NCBI GenBank assembly: GCA_001643675.2 | Contig: LSRY02000041.1 | Coordinates: 188,501-252,500, forward strand | From: Monocercomonoides exilis | Lineage: Eukaryota > Preaxostyla > Oxymonadida > Polymastigidae | Length of the DNA: 64,000 nt | Direction of reading: 5' to 3' | In this document: in pieces, positions 31,181-43,647 of the stretch | Position numbering within the stretch: position 1 is the stretch's first letter | How the letters are laid out: each line of letters opens with the position of its first letter | Program-made: the position numbers and the translations under genes | Notes under the pieces: generated by a model | Seen by the model: only the letters and a program-made list of their open reading frames with translations | What the model was told of the DNA's origin: nothing | The model's database searches: none

Positions 31181-34146
31181 TCATCTTGCTCTCTTGCTTC
31201 GGAGTCCCAATGATGTTGCAGGTCGGGTTGACCTTGTGCGAGTGGATCCAAGAGAAGAGCCAGATGCTGAAGAGTAAGAAGAAGAAGAGGTAGATGAAGA
31301 AGATGCTGATGATGCAGAAGCCGACGCAGAAGAAGTCGATGCTCCTCCTTCTGCCCCGCTCTGCTGTGCCTCTCCTGTCAGCGACGGCTTGCGCACTTCC
31401 AACACAAACGCGTTATCTGCTGGCTGTCTTCTGTTGAACTTCAAATCACTCACATCCTTCTCAGCAAACAGACGATAGACATCTTTTCTTCTCTCCTCCA
31501 TCTCCTTCTCCTGTGAAACAGTCGCTGACTCACACTCTTTCATTGTCTGCACCATAAACTTCTGATAGGTCACAACCGAATACGCTGGCGATTCTATCCC
31601 CAAATGTACATACTTCTGCAGCGTTGCATCTTCCACCTCCTTCTGATAAGGAACAGAATCCAACGCTCTGCTATTTGATGGCTCCAGCGTGCGTGTGACA
31701 AGCAGATGTCCTTTCTTCCTCCCTTGTCGTGTGCCTTCCATTGCTCCTGTTGCACCTGCCCCTCCTGCACTGCTCCCTCCATACACAGACGTCGAGGCAC
31801 GTGAAAGCCCTGCTTCTCCTCCTCCCATCTTTGAGTCATTCCCACTCGTCTGCGCAAACTCCACTCTCCTCGTCCCTGACTTCTTCTTTGCTCCTTCTCT
31901 CTCATCTGAGTTTAATGCCCCTGCTCCTCTCTCCTCTCCCCACGCTGACCCGTTCATGTCCACGTAGCTGCTGTCCATCCCTTCTGCCCCTCCACTCTGG
32001 AACGACCGCGTCTTCATCGCTCCATTCTGCCCTTGGGCAGACGTCGCAGAGAGTGTTGAGTCAAACTTCGTTGTGAAGTCATCTGGTGCCTCTTGAGGAG
32101 CACCTCCCATCAGCACATGCTCCATCCTCCGTCTGATTGGCGACACATACAAATCAGCAGAGACACCTGAGCTCATCGCTGCCTGGATGTCAATGTCATT
32201 CACATCATCTGCAGCACCTGCAACCAGCCGAGACGCCCCCAGCTCTGACACTCCCACCGTCTTCCCACCTGAAAGTGACCCTGCCCCTCCTCCAATCCCT
32301 CTGCTTCCAGCCGCACTCGTCCCGGAGAGTGTACTTGTCCCGCCGTATTTCGTCGTCCTTCCTCCAATCGACCCCATCGCAGTCGCCGGACGCTGCCTCG
32401 ACCCCACTTTCCCTGCCTGCAGCGCTGCCCGCTCTGCTGCCTGCTCTTTCTCCTTCTTCTCATCCTCCAGCAGCTTCGACTGGATAGCCGCCCGCTTCTT
32501 CGCACGCTGCCGCGCTTTCTCCCTCGCCAGCGCCATCAGCTGCGGATCCATCGCTGTCTGATCATCGTCATCGTCCATGTCATCATCGTCGTCTTCGAAG
32601 TCTGGCGGAAGCAGACTGTTTGCAGATAGCCCACTCCCAGGCTCCCCTTTCTTCTTCTTCTTTGATGCGCTTTCATCAATGAACGGAAGCTTTTTCGATG
32701 AAAACGGTGAAAACGTCGTTCTGCTGGCACGTCTTTGCGGGTCTGTGAAAAGAGATGCAAACACAGACGAAGACTTTCCTCCAACACCCCCTGCGCCATG
32801 TGTCCCTGCAGTTGCCTTCGATGCCAGTCTTGACAAGTTCTTTCCCTTCTCCTCTCCTCCTTCCCTCCCTTCCTTCATGTCAAATGACACTCCTCCAGCT
32901 CCTCCTCCAAGCCCAGCTGCAGGCGTCGCAGGAGACAGCGGTGAAACAGGCTGTCCAAACCCACTCTCATTCCGTGATTCTCCCCACGCTGTCCATGGTG
33001 TCCCACCCATTGACGAGCCAGGGCGCATCGACCGCTCCACAATTGGTGTCAAAACAGTCCCGTCTTTCATCGTTCTTCCTTCTCTTTCTTCTCCTTCGCC
33101 CAGAATCCCAGAATTCCCTTCCTCCCCATCGAAAAACATGTTCTCTGCCATCATGCTCTTCGGAGTACTCGGGACTCCTGCGTAGCTGCGCGTCTCTGGA
33201 GTGCGGCTGACTGCATTTGCAGCCATCGCAGCCATCTTCTGCTCCTGCAGAATCTTCGCCCTCATCCTGCGCCTCACCTCCGGATCATCAACAGCAATAG
33301 GCTGATCTGAACCTTCCTCGAAAAACGCTGCGAGTTGGTCTTTTGTCGATCCTCGGATACTCCCGCGTGATGTTCCTGTTGTCGGTCGAGATTTACTCGA
33401 AAAGGCAGAGCCGGGACGTTTTGATCCTGCTGATGACTGCTCGCGGTTATCAGCTGCCATAGCCCTTCTTCTCCTGGACTCCTCCTGCTCACGCATAAAT
33501 GTGGGTGGAATACTCAAATCAGATCCATATTTTAATAGTCGAATCATTGAAGAATGCGATCTGAATTGATAATTTGATAAAACTTCCGGTGAAATTTGAA
33601 GTGGCATAATTTTATCCAAATCATCATTCATCGACTTCGCAGCATCAAAATCATCTAAAATTGTCGTCATAAGTGTTTTTGTTAACTGTGAAGATTGATG
33701 CGGTTGTGTGTCGACTTTTTTCTTTGCGCTTGTCGCACGACGAGATGCAGGAGAACTATATTTGCATAAATATCAGTTAATCTGTTTTTCGAGAATAGAA
33801 TCAGAAACAAACTTTCTTCCTCCCATCATCAACGAGCTTTGATGTGATGCATTAACATAATTACTTCTTTGTCCTGTAGCTGACCCTACATATAGAAAAA
33901 AATATTAAATAGCAAATAATTGAATTCTTTAATGTATGAGTCAAATAAAAACAAAGAATAAACCTGTTTTAGGTCGCATAGAGTATGACTTCATTCGAGC
34001 TTAATATATGATGAATTAACACGTTTTGAATTTTTATTAAAATATATTAAAAGTTATAAATTCAATAATTTTTAAAGCAAAATTTTATAAAATTTAAAAC
34101 CTTTTTCTGTCGAATATTCTGATGGTTCTATTGAATAGTCGGACAT
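31181..34146 (-). CDS. Unrecognised 909-aa basic, Ser/Gly/Ala-rich protein, 4 exons
   Basis: Exons on the - strand: 34146-34101, 33999-33964, 33885-33813, 33755-31181, with consistent phases. The start is chosen at the first in-frame ATG (MSDYSIEPSEYSTEK). Two segments look folded and probably conserved: residues about 77-150 (LDDFDAAKSMNDDLDKIMPL ... SSMIRLLKYGSDLSIPP) and about 765-850 (SVPYQKEVEDATLQKYVHLG ... VYRLFAEKDVSDLKFNRR). The rest is low-complexity Gly/Ser/Thr/Arg sequence with SRPTTGTSRGS-like repeats. I do not recognise a family. Repeated RPxTxxSR motifs resemble those of flagellar proteins, but that is only a hint. It shares a 239-bp divergent promoter region with the UBXN11-like gene. 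Confidence 0.8.
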
Positions 34147-34385
34147 GATACGCAGACACAAACTCTTTTAATTCAAGATAAAAAATTAAACGATAGTTTC
34201 ACCACCATAACTCGTATTTGATCATTTTTTGTTTGGAAAAGACTTTTATTGGAAAATAAATTTAATACTGCATATTTATTGATTTGGCAACAATTATTTC
34301 CATTTCCTAAAAATGAAACAAATAAATACTTAAGGGAACTGAGAACTGTTTTGCTTTTTTTCAGAGAATTATTTGAAAAGAAAAA

Positions 34386-37300
34386 ATGAGTTCATCGAGA
34401 TTTGTTTTGCCAAAGCAAAAAGCTCCATTTAGGCAGGGTTAGAGGATATAATATTTTTAAAGTTGTTTGTTATTAGCATTTTTATATTTCGGTTATATAA
34501 CTCAGAAGCTCCACAATTTGGCCATGGTGACGCTGCGGATATGGAATTGGAAATGAAGTTGTTGGCTCAATTGAAGCAAAAAAAAGGTTTATATTTGTGC
34601 TATTTTATTTATTTTACATTTTTCTAGCACTTACAGAATTATCTGCAGAAAAGGGAACTGGAGCTCAAAGCGGTACAAGAAAAGTAGCTCCTTTATCTCC
34701 TTCGTCGCTCATTTCTTCTGGGCAAGCTGCCCCCCCAAAATTGACTCCTATTGCTTCTTCATCTTCGAATGGAAGTACAAGCCTTTTCGCGAAATTGGCT
34801 AATAAACAACAATCTCAGCCTCATCGCCTCGAACCATTGGATAAAAATTCAAGTAAAGATGAGCAGCCATCTTCAGCAAGAGTGACTTCGACAAAATCCC
34901 CTCCACCTGCAATTGCTTCGACAACTGCTCCAAAGCAACAATCATCACAGAATCTTGCGCATCGTTTACAAAAAGACGGAATCAGAACACAATCTTCTCA
35001 GAGCTTTTCAACGCTCCCATCGAATGCTTCACTCTCGGGCTCGCATAGGTCGTCCATGACACAACTACCCGCCAATCAATCTTCTGCTATGCAAAAGCCA
35101 GCCTTGCGCAGAACTGTAACACCTCCAGCAACTTCTCCCAGTTCATCGTCTTCAACAAAACCTGAATCAAAACCTTCTTCTCGTCCATCGACGCCTTCTT
35201 CCTCTGATTCATCTCCAAAGACTTTGCCTTCTCGCACTTCATCCTCATCTGCTTCTGCTTCTATTTCATCTTCATCCTCCTCTTCAGCCTCATCTTCCTC
35301 ATCACAGTTCATTCCACCTCCTCGTCGTCATTTGAGCAACGGACCATCTGGAAAGACCACTCCCCCAGCAATTGCATCATCTTCTTCAACTTCTTCTCTC
35401 ACTCCCTCTTCTTCCCAATCTAAGCTTCAAGCATACTTCTCATTAGACAAGCCATCTTATTCATCTTCTGCTTCATCATCATCTTCTTCCACTTCTTCTT
35501 TGTCATCCAGTGCAATTAGTGCTTCAGAAATGGACGATTATCTTCGAAATCTCCAGCAGCCACTTGTCGCTTCGAAAGACCCAAAAAGCTTTTTGAAGCA
35601 AAATCTGTTGCAATCACTGTATGATTCATCAAGGCCGTCTCAAACAGGTTATTATTTAACATATTATGATTATTATTATCACATAATATTATATTGATAT
35701 TTTTATTTTTCATTAAATTATTCACTTCCATTCATCTTATTCTCTTCGCTTCTTAATTAAAATTTACATATTTTATCAAATTATTTTCAAATGTCAACAG
35801 TCAATCAAAGTGACTCATCAACCCCTTCTTCCTCCTCTTCTTCATCTTCTTCAGACTCCTCTCTCATCACTGCCCTGTCCAAGCGCCTGCAGACAGTCGA
35901 GAGCGAACTGAAGAGGCTGCAGCTGGATGCTGATGTGCTCAAAAAGGCCAATGCAAAGCTGACAGCAGAAAGAGATGCGTTGAGAAAGGGGGTGGACAAT
36001 CCAGATGCTCTTGTAGCAATGCAGGTGTGAGGGAGATGAAGGGAAAGTGTTGAGTGTATTTTTTTTTAAAGGGAGGGAAAAGAGAAAGGAAAAGTGAGGG
36101 GAGAAGGAGAAGAATTGAGTGAGAAGAATGAGATGTTATGATTGTTCTTTTTCTTTTTTTAAATTGTTTCTGTTATTTTTCACTTATTCATCGTTCTTCC
36201 TTCATTCTGTTTCATCTTCTTTGCTGCTATTATTATTATTATCATCATTTTAGATGGAAAACAACGAGCTCCAAGCACAAATCGGTGAAATGAAGCGATT
36301 TCTGAATGATTATGGACTGGAATGGGTGGGAGACAGGCAAAGACCTTCTTCTGCTTCTTCCGTCTTCTCCACTTCAGCTCCTCTTTCTTCTTCTTCTTCT
36401 TCTGTTGGCGCTGCACCTTCTTCTGCATTTGCTTCGCCTTTCACTTCATCTGGCTCTTCTTCCTCTTCCTCTTCTTCAAGCGGTTCATCAAACAGATTGG
36501 GTCGAAAAGAAGAAGAAGAAGAAGACAAAGAAGATAACACAACACACAACACATCATCATCATCATCATCTTCTTCTTCTTCTTCTTCTTCTTCTTCGAG
36601 GCGTCTATTCACCTCAGAAGCCAAGCGCAGACAGCGTGCAGAGGCAGCTGAGACCGCCGAGTGGGGACACAGCGGAAATGTGCTCGGAGGAAATAGAGCA
36701 TCCAATGAATACACATATGGCAAGTCTAATTGTAATAGTTATAATAATAACAATAGTAATAGTAATGTTAATAAAAAGGATAATGGAGTGAACAAAGGAA
36801 AAGAGAAAGAGAAAGATAAAAGCAAAGAAGGAGAAGGAGAAGGAGAAGAAGGAGGAGTGATTCGAGACATCCGGAGCCTGTGGCGTTCGAGCAAAGAGCG
36901 CGAAGAGCAGCTGAGAGAGAGAGGGAGGATGTATCAGAAGCAGATGGAGGAGAAGTCGAAGGAAGAGGCAGAACGGCAAAAGAAGGAGCATTCGTGTGAG
37001 CCAGCCACGTTGTCTGGTGCTCCTCCTTCTTCTCCCCCTCCTGAAGAGTTCATCTTCCACATGGTGCATGCAAATGACTCTTCTTCTTCTTCTTCTTCTT
37101 CTTCTTCTTCCTCTCCTTCTCCCTCTGCCCATGTCTCCTTCCCTTTCCCTGTTCCTTCTTTCCTCTCCCGCATTCGCGATCTCAACTGCATTGCAGGCGA
37201 TGGCCGCGCCTCCATCGTCTCCCGCCCAGACGGTGCACACACATTTGCCTATTCATCCTCCGTTCCTCTGCTCCTCTTTGCTGATGGCTTCCTCCTCCAC

Positions 37301-38671
37301 TCTGGCCCTTTCCGCTCGCTGTTTGCCACCTCCCCCGCAGCTGCTGCTGCAAACATGGCGTTTCTGGCAGACATCAACGACGGGTTCTTTCCGTGGGAGA
37401 TGCACGAGACACATCCAGATGGGTGTGTGTTTGCAGTGAAGGATCACACAGAGAAGACGTTTCGTGAGTGGGCAAGGAGCGAAGGAAAGGAGGGGATAAG
37501 GAGAGGAGGAGGAAGAGGGGGAGGGGGAGAGGGAAGTGGAGAGGGAAGTGGAGGGACAGGAATGGGAGTTGGTGGAGGAAAAGGGAAAGATTGGTTGCTT
37601 TCACGAATTAAACCGGTGAAGATTGTGAATGGAGAGATTGTGCGGGTGAGGGACGACATAAAGGAGATGATGGGGATGAAGAGAAACTTGTCATCAGCGC
37701 CTTCTTCGAACAGAACATCAATCGCTGTTGGAATAAGCACAAAAACGGGTGAGAAAACGAATGGAACAAACTCAACCTCAACCTCAACCACAACTTCATC
37801 ATCATCATCATCTTCTTCTTCTTCTTCTTCTTCTTCTTCTTCTTCTCTGTTGAGCGATGGAACATGGACAAATGACAATCCATGGCCCATTCTCATTAGC
37901 AGCACTTCATCCTCTTCTTCTTCTTCTTCTTCTTCTTCTTCTTCAAGTGCTTCAGAGCCAAATGAATCTAATCTCATTCGCTTAGCTCCTACTTCACTGG
38001 GGGACAAAATGTGGAAAGAAGTCTGCAAAGCCAAACGACAAACAAGCAGAGACAGACAATCATTGGCGAAGCCATCTCAAAAATATTACTCTTTGAAAGG
38101 TATGTTGATTAATGATATGAATGTGTTGATATCTTTTTATATCTATTTTTTCCACTATTTTTTGACATGCTATGAAAAATATAAACTTTTATTTCATCTT
38201 CTTTTTTAATTCATTCTTTTTTTCTTTCAATTTCTATTTCCAATTCATTCAGATCTCCTCTCCTCCTCCTCCTCTTCTTCTTCTTCTCCGTCTGATTGTA
38301 TCTCTCTGATCATCCGCAGTGAAGACGACCCACTTCCCATCCTCTTCTGCCTCTCTCCTTCTGACCCACTCTCCACCATCACTGCTGTTCTCACTGGAAA
38401 ATCCTCAGCTGTCCAGCGTCCAACATCATCGTCTTTGCCACTCCATTCAAAAAAAGAAGGAGCTTCATCATCATCTTCTTCCTCCTCCTCCTCCTCTTCA
38501 TCTTCATTTGCACATGCAGACATATCAGAGATGAGCCAGATGAAGTCGCCAGTTGTGCTGTTTTCGCCTTCTTTGAGGAAGTTTTTTGACACAAAGCTCA
38601 AACAGAAGATGTCTGTCAGAGACGCCAAGCTGGAGCAGATGTCGGTGCTGATTGCACGACGCAATTTTTAG
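34386..38671 (+). CDS. UBXN11: UBXN11-like protein: coiled coil, SEP domain, UBX-like C-terminus, 6 exons
   Basis: Exons: 34386-34437, 34506-34586, 34628-35647, 35801-36024, 36254-38099, 38253-38671, phases consistent, 1213 aa. A Ser-rich N-terminal half is followed by a coiled coil (SKRLQTVESELKRLQLDADV ... NNELQAQIGEMKRFLNDYG). The SEP domain is at about residues 760-862 (IRDLNCIAGDG, LLLFADGFLLHSGPFR, FLADINDGFFPWEM, HPDGCVFAVKD). The C-terminal segment (CISLIIRSEDDPLPILF) could be a degenerate UBX beta-grasp. Coiled coil plus SEP in this order matches UBXN11. SEP/UBX proteins are p97/CDC48 adaptors, so a role in p97-linked quality control is inferred. Poly-Ser runs are (TCT)n microsatellites. 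Confidence 0.8.
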
Positions 38672-38962
38672 TGTTATAATTTTATTTTATTTGTTTGCTT
38701 ATTTTCATTTTTATCTAATTCCTTTCAGTTTATCTTTCTTTTTGTTGCATTGTTTGCTTATTTTATGTTTCTTTGTCTATTTAATCTGCGGTTGTGATAT
38801 TGTTTTTAGTTCTGAATTTTTATGATTATTTTGATAATACAATTTTTTTTTGTTATAAGCTTCATAGCTCAGCAACATATTGGATGAATGTCTTTTTTTT
38901 AAAAACTGAAACTCTTTTGTTGATGATGTGAAGATTAACAATTGATAAATCGAAATAAACGG

Positions 38963-39041
<79 letters not shown>

Positions 39042-39300
39042 ATACAAATCTCTCGTTAACTGACTTACAACTGTGCATAAGTGTGAATATATAAAACTAA
39101 ACTCTCAAATAACTCTGTTGAAAGAAAAGAAAAAGAAAGTGAAAAACAAAAATTTTCTATCAAATAAAAAAGAAAGAAAGAAGCAGAAAGAAGCAAAAGA
39201 AAAGGCAATTGGCTGAAATAAAAAGTGAATGTTAAAAAGAAAGAAAGAAAGAAAGAAAGAAACACATTACTAAAACTATCACCATAACAACTGAAGCATC
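38672..39300. other. intergenic between convergent genes, low complexity
   Basis: Between the convergent UBXN11-like and histidinol-phosphatase genes. It contains the poly-A/(GA)n tract listed separately and further A/G-rich simple sequence. No gene seen. Confidence 0.6.
38963..39041. repeat. A55 homopolymer joined to (GA)12
   Basis: An uninterrupted run of 55 A followed directly by about 12 GA units. On the opposite strand it is (TC)n followed by T55. It could be a microsatellite or the 3' tail of an old retroposed sequence, but no insert body with flanking target repeats is visible. Confidence 0.95.
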
Positions 39301-40437
39301 TCACTTCATTTCAGCCAGCCCCTCTATCGGATACTCGATTCTCTTGTGCTGTTCAAAGTAGCATGCCGTCGTGTAGCCAACGTCCTTCAGCACCTCCATC
39401 ACTCTTCCGCGGAACTCCGCGCCAACAACGTCGACGGAGTGCGCGTCTGAACCGAGCGTTATTCTCACGCCCATCTCCTTCGCCCACTTCAAGATCACAG
39501 GATCTGGATAGATCTCTGATCTCACCCCTTCTTTAACACGCCGCATCCCAGACGTGTTGATTTCAATGGGCATGTCCACAGCGTGTGCAGAAGCCAAAAA
39601 TCGTCTGATGGATTCCTCGTGGCTCTTTGGATCAAATGCATTTTGATCGTATAGCGTTTTGAAACATCTGATAACATCGCAATGGCCAACACACTTGTTT
39701 GTGTTTAATATAAATTCGAAATAAAAATAACATGCAAATACTTTACATTAAATATATTTAAGCAACACTAATTATTTCATACGTCAAATTTTCGTGATTC
39801 GCAAAGAAGTTTGCAATCATGGAAATATTGTTCAATAATATCATGATCAGCTTCTTTGCTTCCAACTGGAATTCCAAGATGTTTTAAGTATTCTCGATAA
39901 ATTGGCACTTGATGATGCATGGATCCAATTATGTAATCAAATGGCCGTGTTTCAAGAATATCCATTCCGTCCTTAATCGTTGAAAGATCATGAAAAAAAT
40001 CACTTTCAATTCCGAGATAAACTCGCTTCACTGAACCTTTATCATCTTGTTGAGCGATTTTATCTGTTTCATGTACTTCAGCTATATAATCGTCAATTCT
40101 ACCAATATCCATTTTGCAGAAATTGTGCTCGTAGCCAGCTTCGCAAAATCCATCGTTACTTTTAATTTAAAAATAGATTTTTTATAAAATATTTCAAAAT
40201 GATTAAATATTGAAATCAAATATATATATATATACTTTGTAGGAATGTGAGAAGTTATCGTAAGAATAGCTAAGCCCATTTCATTTCCTTTTTTTAATAT
40301 TTCTGCAGGAATTCCAGTGGCATGGCCTTTTAACAGCAATGGAAGTGAAGAAAGAATTTATTGTTAAAGAAATAATAATAATTTTAAAAATTCACATTAC
40401 CATCATAATAAGTATGAATGTGACAATCAGCAAGCAT
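39301..40437 (-). CDS. Histidinol-phosphatase-type PHP phosphoesterase, 4 exons
   Basis: PHP-superfamily metal phosphatase of the HisK/HisJ histidinol-phosphatase family. Exons on the - strand: 40437-40401, 40326-40236, 40158-39783, 39693-39301, giving 298 aa. Motifs in order: ADCHIHTYYDGHATG (metal-binding H-x-H), ITSHIP, GIESDF (GxExD), IIGSMHHQ, VGHCDVIRC, MPIEINTSG and LGSDAHSVDVVG. All the metal-ligand motifs expected of the family are visible. A complete histidine pathway would be unexpected in such a protist, so the real substrate may be another phosphate ester and the gene may be of bacterial origin; both are inferences. Four spliced exons show it is a resident eukaryotic gene, not contamination. 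Confidence 0.88.
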
Positions 40438-40930
40438 AAAAAATAATGGTAACAAACTATTGATCATCAAATTTTTTCTGAATGTTCATCAAATAATTTT
40501 TAAAAAATACATAGTGAGGTACTAACAAAACATATGATATAAAAAACATTTTATTCAAAATGCCCTTCCGTAAATTTTCATTTGTATTTTTTAATTACAT
40601 TTTTTGAGAATTCATTAATTGTAAATAAAGACATGTGTGACACGACATGAAACTTTTTGTTGCAGTTTGTTTCTTTAAAAAGAAAGAAAGAAAAAAAAAG
40701 AAAAAAGAAAAGATAAAAGAAGAATAAAAAAAGAAAAAAGAAGAATTAAAATTAAAAAATTAAAAAATAAAAATTAAAAATTAAAAATGAAAATGAAAAT
40801 GAAACATATTTCATTTATTTGTAAAAAAATAGAAATATGTAATCGAATGATATTTTTAATTTTTTTAAACCAAAAAATTCCAATAATTAAATTTTTGTTT
40901 TCTTCAATTCTCGAATATTTGATGATTACA
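40438..40930. other. AT-rich intergenic, no gene seen
   Basis: AT-rich sequence upstream of the histidinol-phosphatase-like gene, including A/G-rich simple sequence at about 40670-40800. No coding signal seen. Confidence 0.5.
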
Positions 40931-41202
40931 TGGGGGAAAATATGGACTTTCAAGCTTTTTATGCACAAAGAATGAAAAAATTGTTTCACATATAACATTT
41001 TTAAACTTTCCCAGATTTCTAAATAAATTTTTGATTTCCATAAGTGAAAACAGACATCATTGATGTGATCACAAAATGTTTTGTGACCTCACATGTATTT
41101 CAATAAATAAACCCATTTTTTCATATTTTTTGATCACAAAAAGTTAATCAAAAGTGCATAATTTTTCAATGAAAATGCCAAAAGTCAAATATTTTGTCCC
41201 AC
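40931..41202 (+). mobile_element. ~272-bp inverted-repeat element (MITE family 2), copy A
   Basis: Starts TGGGGGAAAATATGGACTTT and ends with the inverted, diverged partner (TGGGACAAAATATTTGACTT on the other strand). Its interior (TTTTTGATC.CAAAAAGT and TTTTTCAATGAAAA) matches the copy at 60214-60483 in inverted orientation. There is no ORF. It lies almost directly against the left end of a family-1 element at 41208. Confidence 0.65.
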
Positions 41203-41207
41203 ATATA

Positions 41208-41390
41208 CAGTCAAAACCAGATATAATCTCATATAAAATTATCAACATCGGATATAGTCACATTTTTCGATGCACGATCATTTTGTCCAATTTTTCATTT
41301 ATTTTCCATCTAAAAAAAATTACGGGGATAGATATTCATAAACTCATTGATAATTATTATGTGTTATTTTTTCAATAGATGAAATGTGAA
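41208..41390 (+). mobile_element. Left half of a family-1 element
   Basis: A TA at 41206-41207 is followed by CAGTCAAAACCAGATATAAT, then GGATATAGTCACATTTTTCG and further positions collinear with the left part of the 5081-5529 element. No right end is present nearby, so the copy is truncated or decayed. Confidence 0.7.
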
Positions 41391-42432
41391 TAAGACAATT
41401 TAATTTGAAAAAAGAAAGTTTATTTGAATTAGAGCCTTTATTTCAAATACAAACAGTTTATTCGAATTAATCAGTTTTATTTGAGAACTGAGCCCTATAT
41501 TTGAGTTTAACATAATTGTGTGAAATGCAATCAAAAAAGCGAAATAATACCGAACATTTTGATGTTTCAAATATGTTCTAAAATGAGGATTGAATCTGAT
41601 TTAAACGATTTTCATTCATTTCTAGTTATATTTTGTAAATATTCAAGGAAAATAGAAGTTTTAACGGAAAAGCAAATTTTATAGGCTAGTTGAAAAAAGT
41701 CTAATACTAATGGGAAAGTTTAACTTAAAGATAATATTTCTTTTTGAAAAATCAAAACATATGACGAACAACTGGCTTTCATATTCACTAAAATGCACTT
41801 TTGTGAAGATAAGTTAATAAGAACTTTTTTTAAAAATGAACATATGGGTCATTCTTTTTGAAAAGTCGCTACGGATCAAAAATTAATCCCATGAAAGTTA
41901 ATTAAAAACACTCCGTTACCATAATACAAATAAAATTATTAAACTTTCACAGTGATGTTTGTTGGTTCATAACAAACTTCTTTATGAGAAGAAATACGTT
42001 TTCATAAAAAATTATATATCAAAAATTTTGATCTAAATTTAAATATTAGTTTTTCAATGAAAAAGTGTTTCACTTGTTTGAACTACTTTGCAATTGTTTA
42101 TAAATGAAATGTGCAAGGTATGTTTCGATTCTTTATCCTGACAAACTTGATTTACAATGTTAATTCGTATTTTCATTTGAATAGAATTTTCCATTAACAT
42201 TGTGTACATGAACTTGACATAAATGCAAAAACTGAACACACATATTCGATGCATCTGAAATTATGATAAATTTAGTGGTTTTCATTTTATTTTAACAAAT
42301 ATATTATTTTATTTATTTATTATTCAATCATGTTTTTTGAATTGAATAGTCAACAGTTGATAGCCAACAATTGTCTTTTCAATAACAATACAAATAAAGA
42401 TCAGAATTCGGGAGCAATATCAGGATGTTGAA
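41391..42432. other. AT-rich intergenic with degenerate repeats
   Basis: No gene seen. It contains TTTATTTGAA/TTCGAATAAA motifs at about 41420-41500, resembling those at 59535-59620, and at 41845-41869 one arm of an exact 25-bp inverted repeat (partner 48926-48950). Confidence 0.5.
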
Positions 42433-43060
42433 GTGTAAGTTCAGAGAATGGAGGATCGATGATGCTGTGTATTGGGAATGAAAATGAAGTGAAAGTGAAA
42501 GGTGGATCTTTTGATGGGTGCTTTTGCTCTGCAACATATGGACTTGGAGGAGGAATTCTTCTTCGATTATCGACTGGAAATCCCGATTTCCTGATTTCTT
42601 CTTCGTTTGACACAAACACAGCCAAATGGGGGAATGATATCTTTGTCATTTCACCCAATCTGGAAGAAACAGCAAAATCAGAAAACATCACATGCGTGGA
42701 AGCCTCTTTGGATTCTCTTGATAAGGTGAGAGGATATGACAATGGAAATACGAGTGCAGCCATTCCTCTGTGCATCTATCTCCTCAACCCAGAAGAAATC
42801 TTTGTGAGCAATTCTGAGGCATCCGATCATTCACATTGTGGAATAGTCCAATTCCCTTGTTTGACAATGAAGCACACCCTCACACGTTTTACAGGTGAAA
42901 AGAAAGTTGTTGTCAATGGAATGATTATGATGAGTGATGAATTGATATTTGAAGGACAGAAGCATAAAATCAGAGGAAATGATGACCAAAGTGGTTTGAC
43001 AGCCTCCGATGCAAGTTTAACACTAAACTCAGCGATGATAACAGCAGGTACTGAAACAGA
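42433..43060 (+). pseudogene. Beta-helix protein gene fragment
   Basis: An open stretch of about 205 codons with no start codon or signal peptide. It is clearly from the same family as the 5.7-15.6 kb locus: GGSFDGCFCSATYGLGGGIL, then WGNDIFVISPNLEETA, CIYLLNPEEIFVS, and a CGIVQFPCLTM module boundary. The frame meets a TGA just upstream and runs into T/C-rich sequence after 43060 (possible donor GTACTG). It reads as a truncated relic. Confidence 0.65.
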
Positions 43061-43647
43061 ATTATCAAAACTCATCTTCTCTCTTTCATATTCCCTTCCT
43101 CTTCACTCCATTTTCAATGTCTCTTCATCATCATCTCTTCTTCCTCCTCATCCCACTACTCTTCTTCTTCTATTCCAAACACAAAAATATGCACATTGAT
43201 CTGATAGCGAAACTTCAATACACTTGCATCCCTTTCACCATTGTTATCTCATGCAGTTGCGCCACAGCACCGTCCCACATACAGCCTACAGTATCAAAAC
43301 CACAAGTTCAGATACACTTTTCTTCTTTAACTACCATGAAATCATCATCAAGTCCATATCTTCTCTTTACAGATTCTTTTTCTTTAGAAACTCAAGAAGC
43401 ACTTTTTTCTCCGCATCCTGCGACATATTCTTCCTGTCTCCACACTCTGCCTCCAGCACCCTCCCTTCTGTTTTCACCCCACCATGAGCCCTCACTCTCT
43501 GCTGCAACACTCATTCGACTTCCAAGTCACCAAATGCACTGGATATAGAACAAACACTTTTCTCAGCAAGAAGCGTAACGTGCAAAACTGCGAAAGAGAG
43601 CTTTCACACCACAGTGCAATGCTTTATGTCCTTTTCGCACTGCCACT
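43061..43647 (+). pseudogene. Possible further beta-helix relic, frames broken
   Basis: Frames of moderate protein-like composition (43251-43487, with AYSIKTTSSDTLFFFNYHEI; then 43484-43849) succeed one another with stops between them. The preceding 43050-43250 piece could be an intron ending ATGCAG. No secure family match. Its position directly after the beta-helix fragment suggests eroded coding sequence from the same gene. Confidence 0.3.

Noticed and set aside
36310-38034. Glu/Asp- and Leu-rich frames overlapping the UBXN11-like exon 5
   Set aside because: Shadows of poly-Ser codons; the sense frame carries the SEP domain and correct splice phases.
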